This document shows positions 30,487 through 42,693 of a stretch of DNA of 64,000 nucleotides, one piece after another (position 1 is the stretch's first letter; each line of letters opens with the position of its first letter). The position numbers were made by a program, and so were the translations under genes. Under the pieces are notes generated by a model that had not been told where the DNA came from, ran no database searches, and was given only the letters and a program-made list of their open reading frames with translations. This DNA is from Citrobacter freundii ATCC 8090 = MTCC 1658 = NBRC 12681. Lineage in GTDB: Bacteria > Pseudomonadota > Gammaproteobacteria > Enterobacterales > Enterobacteriaceae. The stretch is taken from NCBI RefSeq assembly GCF_011064845.1, contig NZ_CP049015.1, positions 3,782,001 through 3,846,000 on the forward strand, given 5' to 3'.

Positions 30487-30732
30487 ACAATTTTTCCAGA
30501 GCTTTTATCGTTTGCACATTTCACGCGCAATTAGTCTGCAAAAACGGCAAAAAGAGTGTTTTATCAACAGATAAATTGGCAATTTCCTGAAGCAGTGAAC
30601 AAACGGAAACTTCGTCGGGAAAGGTGTTACGCCCAGTAGAATCGAAAAAATGGGGAGGACGAAGAAGAAAAGAGAAGAAAAAGGGTAACTCAATCAGGTT
30701 GCGCCTCACCAGAAAGGTGAGACGCGAAAACC
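30487..30732 (-). other. Gap between the tRNA promoter and csrA
   Basis: This is the upper part of the 336-base gene-free stretch 30397-30732. It contains an inverted repeat GCGCCTCACC-AGAAA-GGTGAGACGC (30701-30725) just after the csrA stop, probably ending csrA transcripts although the U-rich run (CCCTTTTTC) comes about 20 bases later. The rest is AG-rich on the plus strand. No further gene or RNA recognised. Confidence 0.5.
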
Positions 30733-30918
30733 TTAGTAACTGGACTGCTGGGATTTTTCAGCCTGGATACGCTGGTAGATCTCTTCACGATGGACAGAAA
30801 CTTCTTTCGGGGCGTTTACGCCAATGCGCACCTGGTTGCCCTTCACCCCTAAAACTGTCACGGTGACCTCATCGCCTATCATGAGGGTCTCACCAACTCG
30901 ACGAGTCAGAATCAGCAT
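30733..30918 (-). CDS. csrA: Carbon storage regulator CsrA
   Basis: A 61-residue RNA-binding dimer that blocks translation of glycogen and biofilm mRNAs and activates glycolysis and motility genes. The sequence is that of E. coli Csr[17 protein letters not shown] carries the RNA-binding Arg/Leu strand, with Arg44 in [10 protein letters not shown] also in the RNA-binding surface. CAAGGAGCAAAG lies before the ATG; its GGA is also the core of a CsrA binding site, matching autoregulation. It lies between alaS and the tRNA operon, as in most enterics. Confidence 0.98.
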
Positions 30919-31109
30919 TCTTTGCTCCTTGAAAGATTAAAAGAGTCGGGTCTCTCTGTATCCCGGCATTATCCATCATATAACGCCAAAAAGTAAGCGA
31001 TGACAAACACCTAAGTGTAAGCAGTCACGGCATCACATTCTGTTAAACCTAAGTTTAGCCGATATACACAACTTCAACCTGACTTTATCATTGTCGATAG
31101 CGTTGATTC

Positions 31110-31138
31110 GCATGCCGTAACTTAGGGTTTCGGCATGC
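31110..31138. terminator. Inverted repeat after alaS
   Basis: GCATGCCG / CGGCATGC, an 8-bp stem with a 13-base loop, 17 bases after the alaS stop. There is no U-tract; it may be an attenuator or processing signal in the alaS-csrA gap, which also contains csrA promoters in E. coli. Confidence 0.4.
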
Positions 31139-31155
31139 GCTGACGCTTATAGTTA

Positions 31156-33783
31156 TTACAGTTTTGCGCTGACCCAGCCTTTCACACTGGCTAACGCTGC
31201 AGGCAGAGCCGCTGCATCCGTACCACCGGCTTGCGCCATGTCCGGACGACCGCCACCCTTACCGCCGACCTGCTGAGCGACCATTCCAACCAGTTCCCCT
31301 GCTTTCACGCGATCTGTCACGTCCTTAGACACACCCGCAATCAGAGAAACCTTACCTTCCACTACCGTTGCCAGAACGATAACGGTAGACCCCAGTTGAT
31401 TTTTCAGATCATCAACCATGGTACGCAACATTTTCGGCTCAACGTCCGCGAGTTCACTGACCAGCAGCTTCACACCGTTGATATCAACCGCTTTGCTGGA
31501 AAGATTTGCACTCTCCTGCGCCGCAGCCTGTTCCTTCAATTGCTGCAATTCTTTTTCCAGTTGACGTGTACGCTCCAGCACGGAACGAACTTTGTCAGCG
31601 ATATTCTGGCTATCGCCTTTCAGCAGCTGCGCAACATCGCTTAAGCGATCGCTCTCAGCATGCACGGTTTGGATAGCGCCTTCACCGGTTACCGCTTCGA
31701 TACGACGAACGCCTGCCGCAGTACCTGACTCGGACACTATGCGGAACAGACCGATATCACCCGTACGGCTGGCGTGAGTACCGCCACACAGTTCGGTAGA
31801 GAAATCACCCATGCTCAGAACGCGCACATGGTCGTCATATTTCTCGCCAAACAGCGCCATTGCGCCTTTGGCTTTTGCCGCTTCGAGATCCATGATGTTC
31901 GTTTCAATCGACAAGTTGCGACGGATTTGCGCATTCACCAGATCTTCAACAGCACGGATTTCAGCAGGCTTCATCGCTTCGGTATGAGAGAAGTCGAAGC
32001 GCAGCAGTTTATCGTTAACCAGCGAGCCTTTCTGTGCCACATGAGTGCCCAGAACCTGGCGCAGCGCCGCGTGCATCAGATGCGTTGCGGAGTGGTTCAG
32101 GCGAATACGCGCACGACGCGCTTCATCCACATCAGCCTGCACTGCATCACCAATTTTCAGAGAACCCGCAGACAGCTTGCCAATGTGACCAATGGCCTGG
32201 CCATATTTCTGTGTGTCGCTAACGGCAAACGCAAAACCTGCGCCTTTCAGTTCGCCTTTATCGCCAACCTGACCACCAGATTCCGCATAGAACGGCGTCT
32301 GATCCAGTACGACAACAGCGTCCTGACCAGCGTTAATTGCGTCTACCGCTTTACCATCAACAAACAGCGCGGTGACTTTGCCGTTCAGTTCCAGCTGCTC
32401 GTAGCCTTTAAATTCAGAAGCGCCATCAACACGAATCATTGCATTGTAGTCTGCGCCAAAACCGCTGGCTTCACGTGCGCGACGGCGCTGTTCTTCCATT
32501 GCAGCTTCAAAGCCAGCTTCATCAACCTTGATGTTACGCTCGCGGCAAACGTCTGCCGTCAGGTCAACCGGGAAACCGTAAGTGTCATACAGACGGAATG
32601 CGGTTTCGCCGTCCAGCGTATCGCCAGACAGTTTTGCCAGTTCTTCATCCAGCAGCGCCAGACCACGCTCCAGAGTACGTGCAAACTGCTCTTCTTCGGT
32701 TTTCAGAACCTGCTCAACCATAGCCTGCTGACGCTTCAGTTCTTCACCTGCAGAGCCCATGACGTCCACCAACGGACCAACCAGCTTGTAGAAGAAGGTA
32801 TCCTTCGCGCCCAGCATGTTGCCATGACGTACCGCGCGACGAATGATACGGCGCAACACATAGCCACGGTTTTCATTCGACGGCACAACGCCATCAGCAA
32901 TCAGGAACGCACAGGAACGGATATGGTCGGCGATAACGCGCAGCGACTTGTTGCTCAGATCGGTCGCGCCGGTGACTTTCGCCACGGACTCAATCAGTGA
33001 ACGGAACAGGTCGATTTCATAGTTGGAGTTAACGTGTTGCAGCACGGCCGCAATACGCTCCAGACCCATACCGGTATCCACGGACGGTTTCGGCAGCGGT
33101 TCCATGGTGCCGTCAGCCTGACGGTTGAACTGCATGAAGACGATGTTCCAAATCTCAATGTAGCGATCGCCATCTTCTTCTGCGCTTCCCGGAGGCCCAC
33201 CCCAGATATGGTCGCCGTGGTCGTAGAAAATTTCGGTGCATGGACCGCAAGGACCGGTATCACCCATCTGCCAGAAGTTGTCGGAAGCATAAGCCGCACC
33301 TTTGTTATCACCGATGCGGATGATACGTTCGCGCGGAATACCGACTTCTTTTTCCCAGATTTCATAGGCTTCATCGTCAGTTTCATAGACGGTGACCCAC
33401 AGACGCTCTTTTGGCAGGGCAAACCAGTTTTCACCGGTCAGCAGTTCCCATGCATATTGAATAGCATCGTGTTTGAAGTAATCGCCGAAGCTGAAGTTGC
33501 CCAGCATTTCGAAGAAAGTGTGGTGACGTGCAGTGTAACCGACGTTTTCCAGGTCATTGTGCTTACCACCCGCACGTACACAACGCTGCGAGGTGGTTGC
33601 GCGGGAATAATTACGCTTGTCGAGGCCAAGGAAAACATCCTTGAACTGGTTCATCCCGGCGTTGGTAAACAACAAAGTAGGGTCATTGTTCGGTACCAGG
33701 GAGCTGCTGGCAACTACCTGGTGTCCTTTACTATGGAAAAAATCGAGAAACGCCTGACGGATCTCAGCGGTGCTCTTGCTCAT
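31156..33783 (-). CDS. alaS: Alanyl-tRNA synthetase
   Basis: A class II aminoacyl-tRNA synthetase that charges tRNA-Ala by recognising the G3:U70 pair. It has 875 residues (876 in K-12). In order it carries the catalytic core (about 1-260, motif [17 protein letters not shown]), the tRNA-recognition domain, the editing domain with zinc-site [12 protein letters not shown] (around 560-575) and [13 protein letters not shown] (around 665-678), and a C-terminal oligomerisation/C-Ala domain ending in the glycine-rich [15 protein letters not shown]. The N-terminus [16 protein letters not shown] matches. No defects seen. Confidence 0.98.
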   Translation of the reverse strand: MSKSTAEIRQAFLDFFHSKGHQVVASSSLVPNNDPTLLFTNAGMNQFKDVFLGLDKRNYSRATTSQRCVRAGGKHNDLENVGYTARHHTFFEMLGNFSFGDYFKHDAIQYAWELLTGENWFALPKERLWVTVYETDDEAYEIWEKEVGIPRERIIRIGDNKGAAYASDNFWQMGDTGPCGPCTEIFYDHGDHIWGGPPGSAEEDGDRYIEIWNIVFMQFNRQADGTMEPLPKPSVDTGMGLERIAAVLQHVNSNYEIDLFRSLIESVAKVTGATDLSNKSLRVIADHIRSCAFLIADGVVPSNENRGYVLRRIIRRAVRHGNMLGAKDTFFYKLVGPLVDVMGSAGEELKRQQAMVEQVLKTEEEQFARTLERGLALLDEELAKLSGDTLDGETAFRLYDTYGFPVDLTADVCRERNIKVDEAGFEAAMEEQRRRAREASGFGADYNAMIRVDGASEFKGYEQLELNGKVTALFVDGKAVDAINAGQDAVVVLDQTPFYAESGGQVGDKGELKGAGFAFAVSDTQKYGQAIGHIGKLSAGSLKIGDAVQADVDEARRARIRLNHSATHLMHAALRQVLGTHVAQKGSLVNDKLLRFDFSHTEAMKPAEIRAVEDLVNAQIRRNLSIETNIMDLEAAKAKGAMALFGEKYDDHVRVLSMGDFSTELCGGTHASRTGDIGLFRIVSESGTAAGVRRIEAVTGEGAIQTVHAESDRLSDVAQLLKGDSQNIADKVRSVLERTRQLEKELQQLKEQAAAQESANLSSKAVDINGVKLLVSELADVEPKMLRTMVDDLKNQLGSTVIVLATVVEGKVSLIAGVSKDVTDRVKAGELVGMVAQQVGGKGGGRPDMAQAGGTDAAALPAALASVKGWVSAKL

Positions 33784-33911
33784 AATTATCCTGAAGAAAT
33801 CAAGCTAACGAAATGTCATTACCAGCATCGGCAAGCAAACTGCGCCTCTGGCAATCGAAAAGTGGGAATAAGATAAGTTTTCTTTACTGGGAAGTAAAAT
33901 CCCGTATGCGG

Positions 33912-34412
33912 TCAATCGTCAAAATTTCGCCATATTGCCTGAATATCTTCCATCAGATAGCCGCGATAGAGCAAAAAACGCTGGACCTTTACCTTATCTG
34001 AAAAATCGACAGGTAAAGGTTCACCGTACTTCCGAATGGCCTGCTCACGCGCAAGCACTGCCCAGTCAATTTCGCACTCACGCATGGCCCGCTCGATAGC
34101 TTCACGCGTGATCCCTTTTTGGTTTAATTCCTGGCGCACCCGGGCAGGTCCATAACCTTTGCGGCTACGGCTGGCGATAAACTGCTGCACGAAGCGATCA
34201 TCATCCAGATAACGACTTTCAATACACCAGGCGATGACCTTGTCGTAATCCTCCGGCGTGGCATCAATTTCTTCTGGTCCATTTTTCCCCATCACCGGAG
34301 CGGCCAGCTTGCGCCGCATTTCCTGCTCGCTGTGATCGCGCATCGCCAGAATACGTACGGCGCGGTCAAGCAGTCGGGAATAAGCGGAACGGCGGGAAGT
34401 TGCTTCTGTCAT
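33912..34412 (-). CDS. recX: RecA inhibitor RecX
   Basis: RecX caps RecA filaments and dampens recombination and the SOS response. It has 166 residues as in K-12, composed of three-helix repeats rich in Arg, Glu and Leu, including [32 protein letters not shown], the RecX signature region. It lies directly downstream of recA in the same direction. The recA terminator intervenes, so recX would be expressed from occasional readthrough, as shown for E. coli. Confidence 0.95.
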   Translation of the reverse strand: MTEATSRRSAYSRLLDRAVRILAMRDHSEQEMRRKLAAPVMGKNGPEEIDATPEDYDKVIAWCIESRYLDDDRFVQQFIASRSRKGYGPARVRQELNQKGITREAIERAMRECEIDWAVLAREQAIRKYGEPLPVDFSDKVKVQRFLLYRGYLMEDIQAIWRNFDD

Positions 34413-34432
34413 AGTAAGCCTTCAGAAATGAA

Positions 34433-34459
34433 AAAGGGCTGCATGATATGCAGCCCTTT
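34433..34459 (-). terminator. recA terminator
   Basis: AAAGGGCTGCAT / ATGCAGCCCTTT, a 12-bp perfect stem with a 3-base loop. On the minus strand it is followed by TTCATTTC. It ends 20 bases before the recX start codon. Confidence 0.88.
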
Positions 34460-34464
34460 ACTAT

Positions 34465-34506
34465 ATGCGATTCAAAACATGCGATTCAAAACATGCGATT
34501 CAAAAC
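34465..34506. repeat. Three perfect tandem copies of a 14-bp repeat
   Basis: ATGCGATTCAAAAC occurs at 34465-34478, 34479-34492 and 34493-34506 without change. The block fills the space between the recA stop codon and its terminator. Confidence 0.95.
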
Positions 34507-34512
34507 AGATTA

Positions 34513-35580
<1,068 letters not shown>

Positions 35581-35645
35581 TTACTCCTGTCATGCCGCTT
35601 TCGGGTTAAACCGCGAAACGTGATAGATAATGTTCTGTTGAGGCA

Positions 35646-35673
35646 ATTATACTGTATGCTCATACAGTATCAA
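35646..35673 (-). promoter_or_regulatory. recA promoter with LexA box
   Basis: Minus strand: -35 TTGATA (35673-35668), 16-base spacer, -10 TATAAT (35651-35646). The LexA operator TACTGTATGCTCATACAGTA (35650-35669) fills the spacer, so LexA occludes RNA polymerase. The -35 hexamer overlaps the pncC stop codon at 35670-35672. Confidence 0.96.
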
Positions 35674-36167
35674 GTATTTTGTAGAAATTGTTGCCACAGG
35701 GTTTGTAACGCGTAGGCGGTTGCCTGCCGACGGACCGCATCGCGATCGCCGCTAAAGCATTCCCGGCGGGTAATCCCCTCGCCGCTCGCGCTGGCAAAGG
35801 CAAACCATACCGTTCCCACAGGTTTTTCTTCGCTACCGCCATCCGGCCCCGCAATACCGCTTATCGAAACAGCAAAATGCGCACGGGCGGCTTTTAACGC
35901 GCCTATCGCCATCTCCACCACCACAGGCTCACTCACCGCGCCATGTTGGGCCAGCGTCTCTTCGCGCACGCCAATCATCTGCGCTTTGGCTTCATTGCTG
36001 TAGGTCACAAACCCACGTTCAAACCAGGCGGAGCTTCCGGCAATATCCGTAATCGCTTTGGCTACCCAGCCGCCGGTGCAGGATTCCGCCGTCGTCACGG
36101 TTGCCCCGCGCGCTTTCAGCGCCAGGCCAACCTGCTCGCTTAACTGCATCAGTTCACTGTCGGTCAT
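35670..36167 (-). CDS. pncC: Nicotinamide-nucleotide amidase
   Basis: PncC (YgaD, CinA C-terminal family) deamidates NMN to nicotinate mononucleotide in NAD recycling. It has 165 residues as in K-12. Conserved blocks are TTAESCTGGWVAKAITDIAGSS, with the catalytic Ser/Lys region, and SISGIAGPDGGSEEKPVGTVWFA. Its stop codon sits inside the recA -35 element. It does not carry the N-terminal MoeA-like domain of full-length CinA. Confidence 0.95.
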   Translation of the reverse strand: MTDSELMQLSEQVGLALKARGATVTTAESCTGGWVAKAITDIAGSSAWFERGFVTYSNEAKAQMIGVREETLAQHGAVSEPVVVEMAIGALKAARAHFAVSISGIAGPDGGSEEKPVGTVWFAFASASGEGITRRECFSGDRDAVRRQATAYALQTLWQQFLQNT

Positions 36168-36290
36168 TTCAGCCTCTGTCAGTTAAAAAAATATGCCGGA
36201 CAAGATAGCACTTTCATGACCAATGTGGGGATGGGGAGAACGTTTTACGAGGGGGATTCCAAAAATTGCTCCGTTGCACAAATAAGACCT

Positions 36291-36350
36291 GCCGGATGGC
36301 GATGCCAGGACATCTTATCCGGCCTACCAGAGATATCTTCCGGTAGGCCG
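36291..36350. repeat. REP unit with adjacent partial copy
   Basis: GCCGGATGGCGATG...CTTATCCGGC (36291-36321) followed by an incomplete inverted unit TTCCGGTAGGCCGG, between mltB and pncC. Confidence 0.8.
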
Positions 36351-36359
36351 GTGGAGCGA

Positions 36360-37439
36360 TTACTGTACGCGCGCCAGCGCCACCGCCTGACCTAACTGCC
36401 AGACTGCCATCGCGTAATGCGTGCTGTGGTTATAGCGGGTAATCGTGTAGAAGTTCGGCAGTCCGTACCAGTACTGATAACCCGTGCCAATATCCAGGCG
36501 CAGCAGGCTGGCCTGCTGATGATTACCCAACGACTGCTGCGGCGTCAGACCCGCGGCAGCAAGCTGAGAAATGCTGTACTGGGTTTTAAAGCCGTTCGCA
36601 AGCCCAGGTGCCTGACCATTTGCCGGAACCGCGACCGTATCGCCTTTCACCCAGCCGTGGCCCTTGAAGTAGTTCGCCACACTACCGATGGCATCAACCG
36701 GATCCCACAGGTTAATGTGTCCATCGCCATTGAAATCAACGGCATATTGTTTATAGGAAGACGGCATAAACTGGCCGTATCCCATTGCCCCCGCGAAAGA
36801 ACCTTTCAAATCGAGCGGATCGTCGCTTTCATCTCGCGCCATCAGCAGGAAGGTTTCAAGCTCACCAGAGAAGTATTCCGCACGACGAGGATAGTTAAAC
36901 GACAGCGTCGCCAACGCATCCAGAATCCGCGTTTTACCCATCACGCGGCCCCAGCGAGTCTCTACGCCAATAATACCGACAATAATTTCCGGCGGAACTC
37001 CGTAGACCTGCCACGCACGGTTCAGCGCATCTTCATATTGATTCCAGAAAGCCACGCCGTTTTGCACGTTGTCAGGTGTGATGAACTGTTTGCGATAGCG
37101 CAGCCATGCGCCGTTAGGTCCGGCTGGCGGTTGAGTCGTCGGTGCCTGGCGGTCCATCAAACGCAATACCGAGTCCAGACGCTTGGCCTGCGACAGGATC
37201 TCCTGCAGCTGCTGGCGGTCGAAGCCGTGCTTGTTCACCATTTTCTCGATGAACTGCTGCGCGTTCGGATTATTGGCAAAATCGCCGCCCGTTTGCATGA
37301 CGTTGTGCTGTGGCTCAAGCAGGAAGCCGCCGGATGGCGCACCCGTAGTCGTTTGAGTCTCTGAAGGTTTAGGTTTGCTGCTACAGGCAGCGAGCAGTAC
37401 GAAAAGGGGGAGTAACGCTACATAACGACGCTTGAACAT
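36360..37439 (-). CDS. mltB: Membrane-bound lytic murein transglycosylase B
   Basis: An outer-membrane lipoprotein that cleaves peptidoglycan glycan strands, forming 1,6-anhydromuramoyl ends. The ATG at 37437-37439 gives 359 residues (361 in K-12). The lipoprotein signal MFKRRYVALLPLFVLLAAC has lipobox LAAC with lipidated Cys19; the following residues SSKPKP favour outer-membrane sorting. The catalytic Glu is in IGVETRWGR (family GH103), and the aromatic/Gly-rich FAGAMGYGQFMPSSY segment is conserved. A longer upstream frame is discounted because it would bury the lipobox. Confidence 0.95.
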   Translation of the reverse strand: MFKRRYVALLPLFVLLAACSSKPKPSETQTTTGAPSGGFLLEPQHNVMQTGGDFANNPNAQQFIEKMVNKHGFDRQQLQEILSQAKRLDSVLRLMDRQAPTTQPPAGPNGAWLRYRKQFITPDNVQNGVAFWNQYEDALNRAWQVYGVPPEIIVGIIGVETRWGRVMGKTRILDALATLSFNYPRRAEYFSGELETFLLMARDESDDPLDLKGSFAGAMGYGQFMPSSYKQYAVDFNGDGHINLWDPVDAIGSVANYFKGHGWVKGDTVAVPANGQAPGLANGFKTQYSISQLAAAGLTPQQSLGNHQQASLLRLDIGTGYQYWYGLPNFYTITRYNHSTHYAMAVWQLGQAVALARVQ

Positions 37440-39236
<1,797 letters not shown>

Positions 39237-39249
39237 GAGGCACTCAAAA

Positions 39250-39612
39250 ATGACCGTGATTTATCAAACCACCATCACCCGTATCGGCCAGAGCGCCCCG
39301 GATGCACTGTGCGACCAGATGCTGATTACCTTTCGTGAAGGCGCGCCCGCGGATATCGAGGGGTTTTGCTTCATCCATTGCCACGGCGAGCTGAACGGTT
39401 CGTTGCAAGCTGGGATCCAGTTTGAACTAGGCCAGCATCACTACCCAGTCACCGCCGTTGGCAGCGTGGCGGAACAAAACTTACGTGAACTCGGGCATAT
39501 CACTCTGCGCTTTGACGGACTGAGTGAAGCGGAATTCCCCGGTACCGTACACGTTGCAGGTCCCGTACCGGACGGTATTGCGCCGGGCTGTATTTTGAAG
39601 TTTGTTGCTTAA
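39250..39612 (+). CDS. srlB: Sorbitol PTS EIIA component
   Basis: The soluble phosphocarrier that passes phosphate from HPr to SrlE. It has 120 residues (123 in K-12). The phospho-His lies in FIHCHGEL; the fold is all-beta. I start it at MTVIYQTTITRIG (ATG 39250) rather than the longer frame, which overlaps srlE and is not conserved. AGAGGCACTC serves as its ribosome site. Confidence 0.93.
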   Translation: MTVIYQTTITRIGQSAPDALCDQMLITFREGAPADIEGFCFIHCHGELNGSLQAGIQFELGQHHYPVTAVGSVAEQNLRELGHITLRFDGLSEAEFPGTVHVAGPVPDGIAPGCILKFVA

Positions 39613-39629
39613 GATTGAAGGAGATAAAG

Positions 39630-40409
39630 ATGAATCAGGTTGCCGTTGTCATTGGTGGAGGCCAGACCCTTGGGGCATTCCTTTGCCGTGGGCTTGCGAC
39701 AGAAGGATACCGCGTCGCGGTGGTGGATATTCAAAGCGATAAAGCCGCCAACGTGGCGCAAGAAATTAACGCCGAGTTTGGCGAAGGCACCGCCTACGGT
39801 TTTGGCGCAGATGCCACCAGCGAACAGAGCGTGCTGGCGCTGTCGCGCGGAGTGGATGAAATATTCGGTCGTGTTGATCTGCTGGTTTACAGCGCGGGTA
39901 TCGCTAAAGCCGCGTTTATCAGCGACTTTCAGCTTGGGGATTTCGACCGCTCGCTGCAGGTCAATCTGGTTGGCTACTTCCTCTGTGCACGTGAATTCTC
40001 ACGCCTGATGATCCGCGATGGCGTGCAGGGACGCATTATCCAGATCAACTCAAAATCAGGGAAAGTGGGCAGCAAACACAATTCAGGCTACAGCGCGGCA
40101 AAATTTGGCGGCGTGGGCTTAACCCAGTCACTGGCGCTGGATCTGGCGGAATACGGCATTACCGTGCATTCACTGATGCTCGGCAATCTGTTGAAATCAC
40201 CGATGTTCCAGTCGTTATTACCGCAATATGCAACCAAACTTGGCCTTAAGCCAGATGAAGTTGAGCAGTACTACATTGATAAGGTTCCGCTTAAGCGCGG
40301 CTGCGATTATCAGGACGTGCTAAACATGCTGCTGTTTTACGCCAGTCCGAAAGCCTCTTACTGTACCGGGCAGTCCATCAACGTCACCGGCGGTCAGGTG
40401 ATGTTTTAA
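39630..40409 (+). CDS. srlD: Sorbitol-6-phosphate 2-dehydrogenase
   Basis: An NAD-dependent short-chain dehydrogenase that turns sorbitol 6-phosphate into fructose 6-phosphate. It has 259 residues as in K-12. The dinucleotide motif is VVIGGGQTLGAFL (a GxxxGxG variant), and the active site is Tyr in SGYSAAKFG with Lys four residues later. The ATG at 39630 follows GAAGGAGATAAAG. A REP element separates it from gutM. Confidence 0.96.
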   Translation: MNQVAVVIGGGQTLGAFLCRGLATEGYRVAVVDIQSDKAANVAQEINAEFGEGTAYGFGADATSEQSVLALSRGVDEIFGRVDLLVYSAGIAKAAFISDFQLGDFDRSLQVNLVGYFLCAREFSRLMIRDGVQGRIIQINSKSGKVGSKHNSGYSAAKFGGVGLTQSLALDLAEYGITVHSLMLGNLLKSPMFQSLLPQYATKLGLKPDEVEQYYIDKVPLKRGCDYQDVLNMLLFYASPKASYCTGQSINVTGGQVMF

Positions 40410-40418
40410 TGTTGAATT

Positions 40419-40445
40419 GCCGGATGGCGTCTGCGCTTATCCGGC
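40419..40445. repeat. REP unit between srlD and gutM
   Basis: GCCGGATGGCGTCTGCGCTTATCCGGC palindrome beginning 10 bases after the srlD stop and ending 19 bases before gutM, inside the operon. Confidence 0.88.
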
Positions 40446-40464
40446 AAAATCAAAGGAGTACAAA

Positions 40465-40824
40465 ATGGTTTCCGCACTGATTACCGTCGCCGCTATCGCC
40501 TGGTGTCTACAACTGGCGCTTGGTGGCTGGCAAATATCCCGCTTTAACCGGGCGTTTGATAGGCTTTGCCAACAGGGTCGGGTTGGTGTTGGTCGCTCCG
40601 GTGGGCGTTTTAAACCGCGCGTGGTAGTCGCCATCGCGCTAAATGAGCAGCAGCGGGTGACCGACACGTTATTTATGAAAGGTCTTACGGTATTCGCCAG
40701 ACCCGGCAAAATTGCCACGATAACCGGCAAACATCTTGATGATTTACAGCCTGATGTGATCTTTCCCCATGATCCGTTAGCACAGAATGCACTATCATTG
40801 GCGCTTAAACTGAAACATGGGTAA
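40465..40824 (+). CDS. gutM: Sorbitol operon activator GutM
   Basis: GutM activates the sorbitol operon in E. coli. It has 119 residues as in K-12. It is unusual for an activator: an N-terminal hydrophobic helix (about 2-20) suggests membrane association, and no classical helix-turn-helix is visible. It is followed by a basic segment GRVGVGRSGGRFKPR. AAAGGAGTACAA precedes the ATG. The gap to srlR holds a truncated ERIC element. Confidence 0.92.
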   Translation: MVSALITVAAIAWCLQLALGGWQISRFNRAFDRLCQQGRVGVGRSGGRFKPRVVVAIALNEQQRVTDTLFMKGLTVFARPGKIATITGKHLDDLQPDVIFPHDPLAQNALSLALKLKHG

Positions 40825-40870
40825 TTTCGTTGTGAATGCTAATAGCTTGCGAAATTATCATTTTGCAACC

Positions 40871-40934
<64 letters not shown>

Positions 40935-40961
40935 AATACATAAGTCAGGGTAATCACGCCT

Positions 40962-41735
40962 ATGAAACCTCGTCAGCGTCAGGCTGCCATATTGGAGCAC
41001 CTGCAAAAGCAGGGAAAATGCTCGGTTGAAGAACTGGCCCACTACTTTGACACGACTGGCACGACCATTCGCAAAGACCTGGTCATTCTGGAGAACGCCG
41101 GAACCGTCATTCGTACCTATGGCGGCGTGGTATTAAATAAAGACGAATCCGATCCGCCAATCGATCACAAAACGCTAATTAATACGCATAAAAAAGAGCA
41201 GATTGCCGAAGCTGCCGTCCGTTTTATACACGATGGCGACTCTATTATTCTGGATGCAGGCAGCACCGTACTGCAGATGGTGCCGATGCTCACGCGCTTT
41301 AGCAATATCACCGTCATGACCAACAGTCTGCACATTGTTAACGCTCTTTCGGAACTGGACAACGAGCAAACCATCCTGATGCCGGGCGGGACCTTTCGCA
41401 AAAAATCTGCGTCATTTCACGGTCAGCTGGCAGAAAACGCCTTTGAGCAGTTCAGCTTTGATAAACTCTTCATGGGCACCGACGGCATTGACCTCAATGC
41501 CGGCGTGACCACTTTTAATGAGGTGTTTAGCGTCAGTAAAGCGATGTGTAATGCCGCTCGCGAAGTGATTCTGATGGCTGACTCGTCAAAATTTGGGCGC
41601 AAAAGTCCTAATGTTGTATGCAGTCTGGAAAGCGTCGACAAGCTGATTACCGATGCAGGTATCGACCCTGCATTTCGTCAGGCGCTGGAAGCAAAAGGGA
41701 TTGAAGTGATCATAACCGGAGAAACCAATGAGTGA
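40962..41735 (+). CDS. srlR: DeoR-family repressor of the sorbitol operon
   Basis: SrlR (GutR) represses srl genes in the absence of sorbitol. It has 257 residues as in K-12. The N-terminal DeoR helix-turn-helix is [23 protein letters not shown]; the C-terminal domain is the sugar-phosphate isomerase-like sensor with DAGSTVLQM and [18 protein letters not shown]. It overlaps gutQ by 8 bases. Confidence 0.96.
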   Translation: MKPRQRQAAILEHLQKQGKCSVEELAHYFDTTGTTIRKDLVILENAGTVIRTYGGVVLNKDESDPPIDHKTLINTHKKEQIAEAAVRFIHDGDSIILDAGSTVLQMVPMLTRFSNITVMTNSLHIVNALSELDNEQTILMPGGTFRKKSASFHGQLAENAFEQFSFDKLFMGTDGIDLNAGVTTFNEVFSVSKAMCNAAREVILMADSSKFGRKSPNVVCSLESVDKLITDAGIDPAFRQALEAKGIEVIITGETNE

Positions 41736-42693
41736 TGCACTACTGAACGCGGGCCGTCAGACGTTAATGCTGGAACTACAGGAAGCCAGCCGTTTGCCTG
41801 AGCGACTGGGCGATGATTTTGTCCGCGCCGCCAATACTATCATCCACTGTGAAGGCAAAGTCATTGTCTCCGGTATTGGTAAATCAGGTCATATTGGCAA
41901 AAAAATTGCGGCGACCCTCGCCAGTACCGGCACGCCTGCCTTTTTTGTGCATCCGGCGGAAGCGCTGCACGGTGACTTAGGGATGATCGAAAGCCGTGAT
42001 GTCATGCTGTTTATCTCCTACTCCGGCGGTGCGAAAGAGCTGGATCTCATCATTCCGCGCCTGGAAGACAAATCCGTCGCCCTGCTGGCAATGACCGGAA
42101 AACCGACCTCACCGTTAGGCCTGGCCGCCAAAGCCGTGCTGGATATTTCCGTTGAGCGCGAAGCCTGTCCGATGCGCCTGGCACCGACGTCCAGTACCGT
42201 AAATACGTTGATGATGGGCGATGCGCTGGCAATCGCCGTAATGCAGGCGCGCGGCTTTAACGAGGAAGATTTTGCCCGCTCGCATCCGGCAGGTGCGCTG
42301 GGCGCTCGTCTGTTAAATAAAGTGCATCATCTGATGCGCCGTGACGATGCCATCCCGCAGGTGACACTTACCACCAGCGTCATGGACGCGATGCTGGAGC
42401 TCAGCCGCACGGGTCTTGGCCTGGTCGCGGTCTGCGACGACCAGTCACTGGTGAAAGGGGTCTTTACCGACGGCGACCTGCGCCGCTGGCTGGTTGGCGG
42501 CGGAGCGCTCACCACTCAGGTTAGCGAAGCAATGACCCAGAATGGCATTACGCTGCAGGCGCAGAGCCGCGCGATTGACGCCAAAGAGATCCTGATGAAG
42601 CGCAAAATCACTGCCGCCCCGGTGGTCGATGAAAACGGTAAACTCACCGGTGCTATCAACCTACAGGATTTCTATCAGGCCGGTATTATCTAA
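41728..42693 (+). CDS. gutQ: Arabinose-5-phosphate isomerase GutQ
   Basis: GutQ converts ribulose 5-phosphate and arabinose 5-phosphate, an alternative source of the Kdo precursor beside KdsD. It has 321 residues as in K-12. The SIS domain (about 35-170) has [21 protein letters not shown] and the conserved active-site [11 protein letters not shown]; two CBS domains follow (about 205-320). Its stop codon overlaps that of norR on the other strand by 4 bases. Confidence 0.96.
   Translation: MSDALLNAGRQTLMLELQEASRLPERLGDDFVRAANTIIHCEGKVIVSGIGKSGHIGKKIAATLASTGTPAFFVHPAEALHGDLGMIESRDVMLFISYSGGAKELDLIIPRLEDKSVALLAMTGKPTSPLGLAAKAVLDISVEREACPMRLAPTSSTVNTLMMGDALAIAVMQARGFNEEDFARSHPAGALGARLLNKVHHLMRRDDAIPQVTLTTSVMDAMLELSRTGLGLVAVCDDQSLVKGVFTDGDLRRWLVGGGALTTQVSEAMTQNGITLQAQSRAIDAKEILMKRKITAAPVVDENGKLTGAINLQDFYQAGII

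Noticed and set aside
29502..30590. Three plus-strand open frames of 83-137 codons containing [22 protein letters not shown]
   Set aside because: They are the antisense reading of the tRNA-Arg genes, a well-known source of false proteins; the tRNAs are unambiguous.
31774..33000. 408-codon plus-strand frame
   Set aside because: Lies entirely antisense to alaS, with low-complexity, Gln/Arg/His-rich translation typical of a shadow frame.
36417..37364. 315-codon plus-strand frame
   Set aside because: Antisense to mltB, which has a lipobox and catalytic Glu motif.
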